64,000 nt of DNA from Sorex araneus (GCF_027595985.1 NC_073307.1:39879823-39943822), one strand, 5' to 3'. Numbered from the stretch's first letter, positions 44,717 to 54,873 are shown. The notes: generated by a model from the letters alone, not told the origin. Program-made: numbers and translations.

Positions 44717-44930
44717 TGATGCCCAAAAGGAGAGAGAGAGTATAGGGAATATTGTCTGCCATGGAGGCAGGGGGAGGGAGGGAAAGGGGGGGGGGTATAC
44801 CAGGGATACTGGTGGTGAGGAATGTGCACTGGTGGAGGAATAGGTGTTTGATCATTGTGTGATTGTAACCCAAACATGAAAGCTTGTAACTATCTCACAG
44901 TGATTCAATAAAAATTAAAATTAAAAAAAA
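44717..44930 (+). mobile_element. Sense 3' part of the same rearranged L1
   Basis: CATGATGCCCAAAAGGAGAG through TACCAGGGATACTGGTGGTG, GTGATTCAATAAAA and an A-rich tail. Head-to-head with the preceding inverted segment. Confidence 0.9.
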
Positions 44931-44975
44931 GTTACTTTCTCCCCTCTCCCCTCTAAGTTGTTCTGTTCACACTGA

Positions 44976-45092
44976 CCTCTTAGGTGCCCTGGTGCTGACC
45001 CAGAGCATGGCCAGGCTGAGTATTACCGAGTGGTCCCAGCCTCCCTGAGCACTGCCCTTCCCCCTGCTCCCCCCACCATCAAAACAAAATGT
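44976..45092 (+). repeat. Possible SOR-a SINE remnant
   Basis: GTGGTCCCAGCCTCCCTGAGC, then ACCATCAAAACAAAA tail. Confidence 0.4.
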
Positions 45093-45179
45093 TCTCTTCA
45101 AAAAGTCACTTTCCATAATCCCAGCCTTATCTTTTTCTCCACTCCCCAGGATTCCCCAATAGCAGAGTTGTTAGGATAA

Positions 45180-45272
45180 ACCCAGCAAACACAGGTTGCA
45201 CCGAGGTTTGAACTCAGGGTGTCTTACCTGCCAGGCAGACACTATAGCCACCAAACCCTCTTCCAGGCCCCA
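45180..45272 (-). repeat. Possible SOR SINE fragment
   Basis: GAGGTTTGAACTCAGGGTGTC and CTATAGCCACCAAACCC resemble the reversed B and A boxes. Confidence 0.45.
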
Positions 45273-45279
45273 ACTTCAA

Positions 45280-46870
45280 ACTTAAAAAGTTCGTGAATTA
45301 CAGCATTTCATACTGAAACATTTGGTTTTGCTGATGTATTCACTGACCTATGCAATAATGCTGGCACAATATTAATATATTCATATTCAACTCTAGTCCT
45401 CTTAATGTAAGAAATCTTTCTTGTGGTATTACATGATATGGTTACATATAAACCAAAGCTTATATGTAAAGCTCTGTGAGATGTCACATACTGTTCTACA
45501 GTGGTGGTTAAGAAAAAGCTCAAAAGAAAAGTGATCTGGGAGTGGAAAAAAAAAAAAAGAAAAGAAAAGTGATCTGTCAGGAAGGTGTTATTGAGATTTA
45601 GAAAAATAAAATTCAGGAGAGCTCAAAGAGCCTTGGGGGCAGACATGTGTGACTTGGCTCGCAGTGTCCTTAACCTCACAGCTGAGCAGGAGCTACACAA
45701 CTTAGAACTGTAGTTGGCTATGGAGAGGGCAGAGCTGAAGATGCAAAGTTACCAGCAGACAATGGCTGAAGACGAGACAACAGATAAAATCATCAAGGAA
45801 AAAATATCCACCCCAAAGGGGAAAGGGCTTGAAACCTTAATCAAAATCCTGTAATGACAAGAAGACAGAGGAAATTACAAGAGATAAGTAGAAGTCAAGA
45901 AGATTAAACTCTAAGTTCATTAAGAAATTAATATGTTTCTTATTGGAAGCTAAAAGAGAATGCTTTATTTTAATAAAGCTGAGACAAGTGTACTCAATGA
46001 TATTAAATATTACAGAAAGCTTATAGAAAGCTAAAGGAGCATGAGGATTAATAAGAAGCTACTGTAACTCTGACCTTTAAGATTGGCAGAGAGGAGTCAG
46101 ATAATTAAAACATTTAGTTTCTTAATATATCCAGGATATACAGTCAGCACTATGATTAACATGTGGTGGTGTTTAATTAATTTTAATATGCTCTATGTGG
46201 AAGGATACTAAGCTCTTCTAAGCTCGAATGAAATGAGTGATTATGAAAGGCCAACAATAAAAGACTGCCCTAGGTTTATTTTAATTCAATTAAAACAAAG
46301 TTAATTTCTTAACACCAAGCTAATGAGCTCGACAGAGCCGGCAAATACATCTTATCTTCCAGACCTTCCACCGCCCCTGCTCATTCATTCAATCAACGAA
46401 AGGACCTGGAAGTTCTCAACTGTGTTCCAACTATCATCCCCTTACAATTCAAGGCTCATTTTTGATCTCTAAACTCTGGTTATCTCCATCCTAATTCTCA
46501 GAAGTTCTGGGCCGACCCGGGCAGCCTTTCAGGACTGAGGACACTGTTCTTTGCTGCTGGGGAGATTCTCACTGATTTGAAGCACATTCTGGGAACTTCT
46601 CTGCGGCTCTGCCTAAGGCCTTGCCCCCTACACCGACTGGCGAGGTAGCTGAGGACAATTCTAAAGGACCATCCCAGCTTCAGCGCTCCAAAAGATCAAT
46701 TGAGGCCTCATGGTAAGCGCAACATCGACTTCCCAACACACGCCCTCCACCTTACCCCACAAGTACTGATCCCCAAAGCACTCCAAAATAAATGTCCTAG
46801 CACTGATCATGCCAAAGTCTCCCCCAGGAACTCCACCTAGATCCACTGACCCCTCATCAACCCCCCATCC
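45280..46870. other. Intergenic, no gene seen
   Basis: AT-rich to about 46320 and then more GC-rich; no exon or repeat recognised. Confidence 0.4.
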
Positions 46871-46874
46871 CCAC

Positions 46875-46911
<37 letters not shown>
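46875..46911. repeat. (CA)n microsatellite
   Basis: About 17 CA units. Confidence 0.96.
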
Positions 46912-46912
<1 letters not shown>

Positions 46913-47103
46913 ATTCTCCCAGGGGCTCCCTGACTGAAGCTTCCTCCATCTCTGACACCCCTACTGCTGGCCCACTCACCAGAACAGCATTGTTTCCAGC
47001 AAAAGCAGGGAAAAGGCAAAGAGGAGAAGGGAAATTATTTGGAAACAGAAGAATAACTGTTTTTAATAGCAAAGTGAAATAGCAAAGTGAACTGAGTGCT
47101 TTG

Positions 47104-47266
47104 GGCCGGAGCAATAGTTCAGGCAGTAGAGCCTTGCAAGCAGCCAATCCAGGTTTGATCCCTGACATCCCATAGAGTCCCCTGAACACCACAAGGAGTA
47201 ATTCCCGAGTGTAGAGCCAAGAGTAACCCTGAGCATCACTGGGTGTAACCCAAAAAGCCAAAAAGT
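47104..47266 (+). repeat. SOR-a SINE just past the HSD17B4 3' end
   Basis: GGGCCGGAGCAATAGTTCAGG head, CCAGGTTTGATCCCTGAC, ACTGGGTGTAACCCAAAAAGCC. Confidence 0.9.
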
Positions 47267-47396
47267 GTTTTTTATGAAAATTCAAGGGGTGTATCAATGA
47301 GAAAATAACAACATGAGACACAAAAGACAACCAAGTAGCCTTCACTTATTTAATTTTCTTTTCAACCTACAACACCTTTACAAATGCTGCAGAGGT

Positions 47397-47652
47397 TATA
47401 CTTAGATGATTGTATTTTATTTTGAAGCTATTAATCAAAGAATAGGAGGATAGTTAACAATTCCTTATAGTTCCTTGTAAAAATAATAACATGAAAAATT
47501 AGTAGAAAATAAACATCTGAACAGTTATCTGAAATCTGAATGTGAAGATCAGTTCCATATCATTTTGATCAGTTCCATGGAACCATTTGCACAGATACGG
47601 GGGAACTGAGCGTTCGATTTTTCTTGTTTCTGTTCCTAACGCAGGGTGTCCT
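47397..47652 (-). other. HSD17B4: Probable HSD17B4 3' UTR
   Basis: About 250 nt of unique, AT-rich sequence follow the stop codon and end shortly after the first good AATAAA. The exact cleavage site is inferred from the signal position only. Confidence 0.55.
47416..47421 (-). terminator. Candidate poly(A) signal of HSD17B4
   Basis: AATAAA on the minus strand, about 232 nt past the stop codon. It is the first canonical hexamer downstream of the stop, and a SOR-a SINE begins only about 150 nt beyond. Confidence 0.5.
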
Positions 47653-47742
47653 TCAGAGCTTGGCGTAGTCTTTAAGAATCATCTGAAGCTTCTGGCTCAG
47701 CATGATGTTCCCTTTGGCTTTCAGTCTGCCACTGAAGAAAGC
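47653..47742 (-). CDS. HSD17B4: HSD17B4 terminal coding exon with PTS1 signal
   Basis: The last coding segment is 29 codons plus TGA, running [20 protein letters not shown] through to KDYAKL. It is the SCP2 domain's final helix and ends in Ala-Lys-Leu, a type 1 peroxisomal targeting signal recognised by PEX5, so import information is intact. The acceptor is TTCGCAG. The intron upstream of it (47743-54355) is about 6.6 kb and holds most of the intronic repeats. Confidence 0.97.
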   Translation of the reverse strand, partial: AFFSGRLKAKGNIMLSQKLQMILKDYAKL

Positions 47743-47941
47743 CTGCGAAGGAGAGAGCGTGCCAGCCTTGAGCACATTACAGTGTATTGCTCCTTTAAAT
47801 AAACGACCCTTGTTCCCACCGAACACAACTGATAACCCTAGAGAAGAGAGACAATTTTTTTCTTCAGCAAGGATAGTTTAATGCTTACAGATGGCACTCA
47901 TATTTTCAGGTACAAAAAGAAAATAGACTCACTAGATATTT

Positions 47942-47943
<2 letters not shown>

Positions 47944-47992
<49 letters not shown>
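47944..47992. repeat. (CA)n microsatellite in the last HSD17B4 intron
   Basis: About 24 uninterrupted CA units, roughly 200 bp upstream (in gene direction) of the terminal exon acceptor. Confidence 0.97.
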
Positions 47993-47995
<3 letters not shown>

Positions 47996-48227
47996 TGAAT
48001 GATGAGGGCTAACAGAGGTCAAAGTTCTGCATCAACCTGGCTCTAGTCTCTTTCCACAGACCCTGCGAGTTGTGACCCTACAATCAAAGGCCTACTGTGG
48101 ACCAAACAATCACAATCCTGAATTCCACATGCGTTGGCGGGGTGGGAGGTCTCCTCCACGGTGTTCAAGGGCCTGGAGCCACTCCCAGTCATGCTCATCC
48201 TACAGTATCGGCCTGAGAGTTCAATGG

Positions 48228-48378
48228 TCAGTCCTGGTGGTGTGGTACAGCTTGAGCTATGGTGGTGCTGAGGGCCACCAGGGATATCCTGGCAGTGCTC
48301 AAAGGAGCCAAATGGTGCTGAGGATTGAACCTGGGGCCTCAAGTAGGCCTGGCATGAGTTCTAGCTATCTCCTAGATA
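48228..48378 (-). repeat. Diverged SOR-a SINE
   Basis: GGCAGTGCTCAAAGGAGCC, GAGGATTGAACCTGGGGCC and TTCTAGCTATCTCC. Confidence 0.65.
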
Positions 48379-48470
48379 ATTTTGAAAAGCATATTAAAAA
48401 TCTTGTATCAGATTTGCAAAAAACAAAAACAAAATAAAAAAATCAATTTGTCAGAACTTCTGCAATGATT

Positions 48471-48648
48471 TTATTTTTCTTTTTGGGTCACACCCAGCGA
48501 TGCTCAGGGGTCACTCCTGGCTCTGCACTCAGGAATTACCCCTGGTCGTGCTCAGTGGACCATATGGGATGCTGGGAATCAAACCCGGGTCGGCCGCGTG
48601 CAAGGCAAACGCCCTACCCACTGTGCTATCACTCCAGCCCCATAGAAA
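48471..48648 (-). repeat. SOR-a SINE with target-site duplication
   Basis: TTTTTGGGTCACACCCAGCG, AATCAAACCCGGGTCGGCC and CTATCACTCCAGCCCC. TTCTGCAATGATT occurs at 48458-48470 and again at 48649-48661. Confidence 0.95.
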
Positions 48649-48747
48649 TTCTGCAATGATTACTTGGTGAAATAAGTTATTTCTGTGTTTTAGTTGCATA
48701 GTAGAAACTGACAAGTTAGTCTAGCTGAATAGACACCTATAAAAATC

Positions 48748-48768
48748 ACTGTCACTGTCACTGTCATA
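48748..48768 (-). repeat. Short (CACTGT)n array
   Basis: TCACTGTCACTGTCACTGTC is what an antisense SOR-b tail looks like, but no SINE body is attached. Confidence 0.5.
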
Positions 48769-48785
48769 TTAAAAATCTAATGACA

Positions 48786-48937
48786 TGGCTGGAGAGAGAA
48801 TACAGTAGGAAAGGTGCTTGCCTTGTGCATGCATATGGCCAGCCCGAGTTCAATCCCCTGATCTGTATAAGAGTGAGCCCTGAACCCAGAGCCGGGGTAA
48901 ACCCTAAGCACCTCCAGGTATGGTCCGAAAACAAAAC
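48786..48937 (+). repeat. Diverged SOR-a SINE with target duplication
   Basis: TGGCTGGAGAGAGAATACAG head and CCCGAGTTCAATCCCC B box. AAAAATCTAATGACA (48771-48785) and AAAAATCTGATGACA (about 48938-48952) flank it with one mismatch. Confidence 0.85.
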
Positions 48938-49294
48938 AAAAATCTGATGACAGAAAAAGACTGTAACTAAGTGGTGAGCAGATCCTAGGCAGTAGCACCA
49001 GAATGTCTGAGTGTTTTAAAAGCTAGGCTCTGTGGCCATACTAGCAAGGCAAAACACTTATCCTCTGATCCTCCTCATCCACAGAGGGTGTAACATCAGC
49101 CATCGACCACTCTTGTGCGTTAGTTAAGTTAAAGGAAAAGGTGCCAACCATTTAGGGTCTGACCTGTTCTAAGAGCATTTGAAGCTCATTACCAAGACAA
49201 ACGCTGCAAAACTGCTCCAAGTCTGTCTCTGTGTATGACTGAAATCCAATCATGAACAGCTTTGTTAGGGCCTATCTCACAGTGATTTGATCAC

Positions 49295-49685
49295 TGTAAC
49301 ACTGTCAGCCCATTGATCATCGATTTGCTCGAGTGGGCCCAGTAACATCTCCACTCATCCTAGCCCTGAGATTTTAGCAGCCTCTCTTTACTCGTCCTTC
49401 CCAACGGTGCTGCATTAGAGGCTCTTCAGGGTCAGGGGAATGAGACCCATCATTGTTACTGTATTTGGCATACAAATACGCCACGGGGAGCTTGTCAGGC
49501 TCTCCCTCGTGTGGGCAATAAACTCTAGGTAACTTGCCAGGTTATCTAACAGGAAGAACTAGGCTATCAAATGTAGCATGGCCACATCGTGGCTGCGTGC
49601 TTCCGGGAGCTTGGCTTTATAGTCTCTGGATGTTGGCTGTTGATGGGATTACACGGGGGCGCTGGGGGCAGTAACTGGTGGCACC
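49295..49685 (-). repeat. SOR-c composite SINE (copy 2)
   Basis: ATCGATTTGCTCGAGTGGGCCC, CCCTGAGATTTTAGCAGCCTC, GTTACTGTATTTGGCATAC, GTGCTTCCGGGAGCTTGGC, TCTCTGGATGTTGGCTGTTG and TGGGATTACACGGGGGCGC, in the same order as 10600-10940. Confidence 0.82.
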
Positions 49686-49689
49686 AATT

Positions 49690-50185
49690 AGATTATGAAA
49701 GATCCTTTCTGAGGTCACATCTTTCCCCATCAAAATCCTACGCATTCCAGATCCACTTCCACTGCCAGTATGGTAGTGTGATACTCTACAGACCAACCTC
49801 TGCTGACCATAAATATAAATAGGAATGGGAGGCTGAGGGATTAAAGAAAAAAAAAATAGCTTCAAACAGCAATTCAATAAAAAAGCTTTAAAATTTTTTT
49901 TTCTTTTTAAAGGCTCTGTACCAACCTAACACTCATGCAAGTTGTTGCATTCTCTCTCAAATTCCCAAAGAAGAAAATCCAGAGCACAAATCACAATACT
50001 CACAACTGGCTCTGTTACTGAGAAAATATTATAGGGAGCATAAGGCCAAAAATAATCCCTGCAAACAACTCCCTCAAAAAAGCTGGGGTGGCCTTACTAG
50101 TCTCCGACAACATAGATTTCAGGTTGAAAAAGATTAGAAGGGACAACTAAAGGCATTTTTTATTTATCAAGGGATATGTAAAGCA
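49690..50185. other. Intronic, nothing recognised
   Basis: Contains GCATAAGGCCAAAAATAATCCC; otherwise unique-looking intron. Confidence 0.4.
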
Positions 50186-50189
50186 GGAA

Positions 50190-50433
50190 GAAACGGGATG
50201 GGAGCAGAGATCTGTGGACAGAGTTCTCCCACTCTGTGGCTGTGAGCAAATGTGGCTGCACGTCATCCTCTGGGCGGTAGGCGGGAGATTAGCTCCATCT
50301 GCACCCCAGGAGCTTGGCAGGTGGTTCTCAGGGCCCTTTCTGGCTGCTGCTGGCATTTGTGTGAGTGCAGGGAGGGTGGTCACACTTTTAGCCTTCCGCT
50401 TTCTTGGCACGGGAACCAGGTTCCACAAGGTCC
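50190..50433 (+). repeat. Left arm of an inverted repeat
   Basis: GAAACGGGATGGGAGCAGAG to CAGGTTCCACAAGGTCC matches the reverse complement of 51645-51887 at roughly 95% with a few small indels. The interval between the arms is about 1.2 kb and full of L1 pieces. Confidence 0.92.
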
Positions 50434-50704
50434 CCCTTACTCCCGCTGGGGTAAATGGGCTAGCTGAATTTTGCTCTTATATCTACAGTTTATTTGCCTG
50501 TGAGATAAAGCTGCTGCCAGTCAGAGCAGACAGGCCACAGCTGCGAGCCTGGTTCTTGGTGGCTCTCTGTGCCAGTTCCTCTGGCCATGCTGCAGAACTT
50601 CACTGTACTCTTGTCTCAGTTGGGCCGAGACGCACTTCCTGTTGGTTGCTGTGCTTCTCAAGCAAGCTGGCATTTGTTGGGCTGCTTTTAAAACGTGTGT
50701 TCTT

Positions 50705-50945
50705 CAACATCCAAAAGGAGAGAGAGAGCAAAAGGGAATGCCCTGCCACAGAGGCGGGTGGGGTGGGGGAAGGACGGGGTGGGGGTGGTGGGAGAGATGC
50801 TGGGACCACTGGTGGTGGAGAATGGACACTGATGGAGGGATGGGCACTCAACCATTGTATGACTGAAACGCAAGCACGAAAGTTTGTAAGTCTGTAACTG
50901 TACCTCATGGTGATTCACTAATAAATTTTTTTTAAATAAATAAAT
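50705..50945 (+). mobile_element. L1 3' end between the inverted arms
   Basis: CATCCAAAAGGAGAGAGAGAGC, GCCCTGCCACAGAGGCGGG, GGACCACTGGTGGTGGAG, GTACCTCATGGTGATTCAC and a TAAA-repeat tail. Confidence 0.85.
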
Positions 50946-50974
50946 AAATAATGCGTGCTCTTAAAGAACAAGAA

Positions 50975-51240
50975 CAACCATGCTGGCGCAGATGTGGGGA
51001 GAAAGGAACTCTCTTTCATTGTTGGTGGGAATGCCAACTAGTTTAGTCTTTCTGGAAAACAGTATGAGCATTTCTTAAAAAAACAGATATTGAGCTTCCA
51101 TATGACCCAGCAATACCACTTCTGGGGATATATCCCACGGGTACAAAAAGCACATTAGAAATGACATCTGCACCTGTATGTTCATTGTAGCATAGTTCAC
51201 AATAGCCAGAATCTGGAAACAATCCGAATGCAGGAGAACA
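50975..51240 (+). mobile_element. L1 ORF2-end fragment
   Basis: GATGTGGGGAGAAAGGAACTC, TTGTTGGTGGGAATGCCAAC, CATATGACCCAGCAATACC and GTTCACAATAGCCAGAATCTGG; stops at ATCCGAATGCAGGAGAACAG. Confidence 0.88.
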
Positions 51241-51244
51241 GACA

Positions 51245-51418
51245 ACTAGTGACAAAAATCTCTCTCAATATCAATGGTCTAAATGCACCAATTAAGAGAT
51301 ACTGAGTGGCAAAATGGACTCAGAAACTGAACCCAACATTCTGCTGCCTACAAGAAACACATCTGAACAGTCAGAGCAAATACAGACTCAAAGTCAAAGG
51401 ATGGAAAACAAAAGTAGA
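51245..51418 (+). mobile_element. L1 ORF2 endonuclease-domain fragment
   Basis: Translates to INGLNAPIKRY, a stop, then VAKWTQKLNPTFCCLQETHL and KVKGWK, the N-terminal endonuclease region of L1 ORF2. It comes after the ORF2-end fragment, so the order is scrambled. Confidence 0.88.
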
Positions 51419-51598
51419 GAGAATAGGAAAGAAACTGTCTGCCACAGAGACAGGAGAGGGATGGGAGGGGGTGGAGGCATACTGGGGACACTGGTGGTAG
51501 AAATGTGCACTGGTGGAGGGATGGGTGTTTGATCAAATGACTGAAACTCAAACATGAAAGCTTTATAACTGTATCTCACAGTGATTCAGTAACAGAAA
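51419..51598 (+). mobile_element. L1 3' UTR fused to the endonuclease fragment
   Basis: AAACTGTCTGCCACAGAGAC, CATACTGGGGACACTGGTGG, GCACTGGTGGAGGGATGGGTG, ATCTCACAGTGATTCAG. About 3 kb of ORF2 is missing between this and the preceding segment. Confidence 0.85.
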
Positions 51599-51644
51599 GA
51601 GACAGACAGACAGACGTGTTCTTGCAATTCAGAGGAACATCATA

Positions 51645-51887
51645 GGACCTCATGGAACCTGGTTCCCGTGTCAGAAAAGCGGAAGGCTGAAAGTGTGACC
51701 ACCCTCCCTGCACTCACACAAATGACGCAGCAGCCGGAAAGGGCCCTGAGAACCACCTGCCAAGCTCCTGGGGTGCAGATGGAGCTAATCTCCCGCCTAC
51801 CGCCCAGAGGATGGCGTGCAGCCACATTTGCTCACAGCCACAGAGTGGGAGAGCTCTGTCCACAGATCTCTGCTCCCATCCCGTTTC
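51645..51887 (-). repeat. Right arm of an inverted repeat
   Basis: Reverse complement of 50190-50433; a (GACA)n run at 51600-51615 lies at its inner edge. Confidence 0.92.
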
Positions 51888-51889
51888 TG

Positions 51890-52608
51890 AGGGCAGACTC
51901 TGAGAATGACGAGACCGTGATATTTCTTCAAAAGGCTCCTGTCCGATTCCCGAGTGACTCCCCATCACACACAGAGTCTCACCTCCCTGAAGCTCTCCCC
52001 AGAGCCCGCGGCCACGGGCCCTCGTCCACCTCTCCCGCCTCTCCGCCTCGCCCCTCTCAGTTCCAGGCTCCGTCAGCAAGCAGCCACCGCTGGCACTCGG
52101 TTCGAGTTCACAAGCCTTTCTGAAGGATGCTTTATCCCCCTTCTTTGAACACTCCTAACAAAACCAGCTGGCGGGCCTCAAGTTGGAGTCTTGTCAGCAG
52201 TTTTACTGAAACACAGCCATACCCACCCAAGAGCTCGTGGTTCCTTGATGGCAACTTGAACCCTGCAGGGCAGAGACAGCGTCTCCTTTGTGTGCTTTGA
52301 ACCCACGTGAGAACAGGTTCTCCTGAGGGGGAAACTGACTGAGGGCGCACTTGGTACCTGGCAGGGACTACGGCAGCTCTTGGCATGCATGGCTGGGTTT
52401 GGTTATCCCAACAGTAGCTGGGGTTGTTGTAATTACTATTTTCATGTAAGCAATGAGTGTGTGGCTGAGCAATATCGAATGCCAGAGATGATACATTTAA
52501 GCACTCTGCAACTTCTGATTCTTTATATCCAGGAAAACTGTTTGTTTTCTCATGTACTCAGTTTGTTCTGTGTGCGGGTCCTTGTGATTATGAATGAATT
52601 TTGTTTCC
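51890..52608. other. Intronic, nothing recognised
   Basis: GC-rich to about 52080 then mixed. A plus-strand open frame that starts in the right arm runs to 52123 but is antisense to HSD17B4 and has no domain. Confidence 0.4.
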
Positions 52609-52610
52609 TT

Positions 52611-52748
52611 CTGTTTTGGGGACATACCAGGTGAAGTTCAGGGGGTGCTCCTGGCTGTACCCTCCTGCAGTGCCTAGAGAGCCTGTCGAAGCTGGGCCTC
52701 CTACACGCAAACAGCACGTGCTCTCCAGCCCCCTGAGCTGTCTTTCTG
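52611..52748 (-). repeat. Diverged SOR-a SINE
   Basis: TTTTGGGGACATACCAGGTG, AGGGGGTGCTCCTGGCTG, GTGCTCTCCAGCCCCC. Confidence 0.6.
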
Positions 52749-52749
52749 A

Positions 52750-53330
52750 CCCCTAAAGGAAATTTTTTGGAAACTATTTTCAAATAATTACTGTGCACTG
52801 AACTATTTGTTCAAAGTCCTTCATTCTAAGCATTATTCAGCGGATTCTTTTGGAATTTCTAACCCCATAATTATGACTTTAAAAACAACTACTTTCCTCC
52901 ATTGTAACTAGTATGAAATACTTTTATTTCATATTTTTTAACGACCCAAAGTTTCAGAGCAATCTTAAGTAATAATGGTCAAAGAGGTCAAATCATATCT
53001 GACGCATGAGTTCCCACTGAAATCACTCTGCATGTTTCATATCAGGTAAGACACTGGTTGGTGGGACCTTTCCTCATAATTTTAATAGTAATTAAGACAA
53101 CTTTCTTATCCTATGTACCAAAATACAATGACTAACTTAATGAAATATCTAAGAACACATGACTTCCCCTTTAATAACATATGAAGAGATCTAGATATGG
53201 GTTTTATATTGTTCTATTGTATGCTGAAGAATTTCACCCAAAGTTCAGTGTCAAATACTGCCGATGAAACTCCATTTTATAAAAATGAACTTAAAAAAAA
53301 AACAAACACATCTAAATGTCTAAATGTATT
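52750..53330. other. Intronic, AT-rich, nothing recognised
   Basis: Unique-looking intron sequence. Confidence 0.4.
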
Positions 53331-53337
53331 AAATGTA

Positions 53338-53412
53338 GCTGGGAATGCAGCTCAATTACAGACCACATGTCTCTCATATATATGGCCCTGGTTTTGAGCC
53401 CTAGGACCATGA
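53338..53412 (+). repeat. Possible tRNA-derived SINE fragment
   Basis: AGCTGGGAATGCAGCTCAATTAC and GGCCCTGGTTTTGAGCCCTAGG have the A-box/B-box layout of a tRNA SINE but do not look like SOR. Confidence 0.35.
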
Positions 53413-53569
53413 GAAAATAATATTTATTCACACACACATATACATGATCCACCAACCCAAATTCAATTAACATTAGAGGTTATAAATTGCATGGATCTGT
53501 TACATGTAAATTTCTTAAGATAAATATACAGTTGATCATGGACTCTCATGTCATCAAATTCCTGTAACT

Positions 53570-53762
53570 GGGGCCCAGAGTGGCAGCTCCGAGGGCTGGA
53601 GCACAGGCTTAGCACACCGGAGCCCCAGAACCGATCCTCAACCACATGATCCTGCCAGCAAGAGGGTAGGGACCAACAACCCCAGGCAGGGACAAGCCAG
53701 CCCTCTGCCCTCTGCCCTATGCCCCCAGTGGAAACAGCAGGTGGGACCCAAATAAAATAACA
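53570..53762 (+). repeat. Diverged SOR-a SINE
   Basis: GCTCCGAGGGCTGGAGCACAGG, CCCCAGAACCGATCCTCAACC and GGTGGGACCCAAATAAAATAAC. Confidence 0.6.
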
Positions 53763-53824
53763 GAAAAATTACTACAGGTATATTCTCTTTAATATTTTAA
53801 TAATATTTCCTTTAATATTATATT

Positions 53825-53955
53825 ACTTGTTGTTACTGTTTTTGGCATATCGAATACGCCACGGGTAGCTTGCCAGAGTAACAAGTCTCACAGTGGAGAC
53901 GTTACTGGTGCCCACTCGAGCAAATCAATGAGCAATGGGATGACAGTGACAGTGA
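53825..53955. repeat. SOR-b SINE with an internal inversion
   Basis: 53825-53876 is antisense (GTTACTGTTTTTGGCATATCG, ACGGGTAGCTTGCC) and joins at about 53877 the sense tail half (AGTAACAAGTCTCACAGTGG, CGAGCAAATCAATGAGC, ATGACAGTGACAGTGA). The tRNA-like head is absent. Confidence 0.88.
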
Positions 53956-54355
53956 TTATATTACTAATATTAATAATCATCACAGTATGAATAATACAAA
54001 TATCAGCTATTAAGTATTCGTGATTATTAGCAAGAAAGTAACTTCTAAATAATATTTCCATTTCTCTAGCTTTCTTTGTGGTAAAGAACACCAATACACA
54101 TAAAAAAAGGAAAAGCATGTTGGCTAACCGCTGCTGTCACCAGCAAGGGTTCTAACCAACAGGCAAGTCTTGGTTTAATTTTTCAGAGGAGTGAAAATTT
54201 ATACTGCTATCTCAATTGTGCAGTGGTTCAACAATGTCTTCCTCAGAGTTCTAAGGAATGTCTTATAAATAAGAATGTGGGAGGTTTGCTCAGAGACTTC
54301 AACTGTCAAAGAGAAAGCAATAATGATGAGTAAGTGACTATTTTTGGAACATTAC

Positions 54356-54483
54356 CTTCTGGGGGTCCAGCCTGCCCTGGACGACCTCCATGAAATCTTC
54401 ATCTGAAAGTATGAACGTGGTATCAGCGGAGCCTTTTGCAGGGCCTTGATACACTTTTCCAGGACCATTTTTAAGGTCAATAG
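54356..54483 (-). CDS. HSD17B4: HSD17B4 coding exon: SCP2-like core
   Basis: This 128-nt exon completes the split Thr codon and adds 42 codons, from [17 protein letters not shown] to [10 protein letters not shown] (human 666-707). [20 protein letters not shown] is the SCP2 domain's conserved strand-helix segment that faces the lipid tunnel. The acceptor is TCCAG and the donor GTAATG. Phase agrees with both neighbours. Confidence 0.97.
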
Positions 54484-54796
54484 CTGGAGGGGGAAAAGGG
54501 GGAAATAACTCAAAAAGAATCCTTTATTCTTCACAATAGGAAAGTAAATAAACCAACAGAAAATGCAGACATCCAAAACAGGAATTATTCTACGTTACAT
54601 ATTTAATCTGTCATTTATAAAACGTTTTTAAGTCCTTCTCTCCGAGATGCCTTTGTTCGTTTTTTGACATACAGATTTCTGAACCCAGGAGCTTAAAAAA
54701 GTAACACAAATGATCTCCTGCTGCCCTGCATCTAAATCTCTTTCTCTGTGATGCCATTTTTCATATAAAAAAAAAAAAAAGACTACTCAAAAAGTT

Positions 54797-54873
54797 GAGC
54801 CCCTGAGCCATATGGCCGTCCAGCACAAAGCCAGGAGGGGCCCATGAATACTGCCAGGTGTGGCCCCCATGGA
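54797..54873 (+). repeat. 3' fragment of a SOR-a SINE
   Basis: GCCCCTGAGCCATATGGCCGTCC, AAAGCCAGGAGGGGCCC and GCCAGGTGTGGCCCCC. Confidence 0.6.

Noticed and set aside
1-47000. FAM170A, the human downstream neighbour of HSD17B4
   Set aside because: No open frame or exon in this region resembles it; it is probably farther away or lost.
46857-47345. 162-codon minus-strand frame just downstream of HSD17B4
   Set aside because: It reads through a SOR-a SINE and a (CA)n microsatellite, giving a Cys/Val repeat; not a gene.
48748-48768. (CACTGT)n run as a separate SINE
   Set aside because: It resembles an antisense SOR-b tail but no SINE body is adjacent; kept only as a short array.
50214-50897. 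227-codon plus-strand open frame, the longest in the window
   Set aside because: It crosses the left inverted-repeat arm and runs into an L1 3' UTR, and is antisense to HSD17B4; no coding features.
51668-52123. 151-codon open frame resembling the minus-strand frame at 50147-50428
   Set aside because: The resemblance comes from the DNA-level inverted repeat and not from a conserved protein; the similarity ends at the arm boundary.
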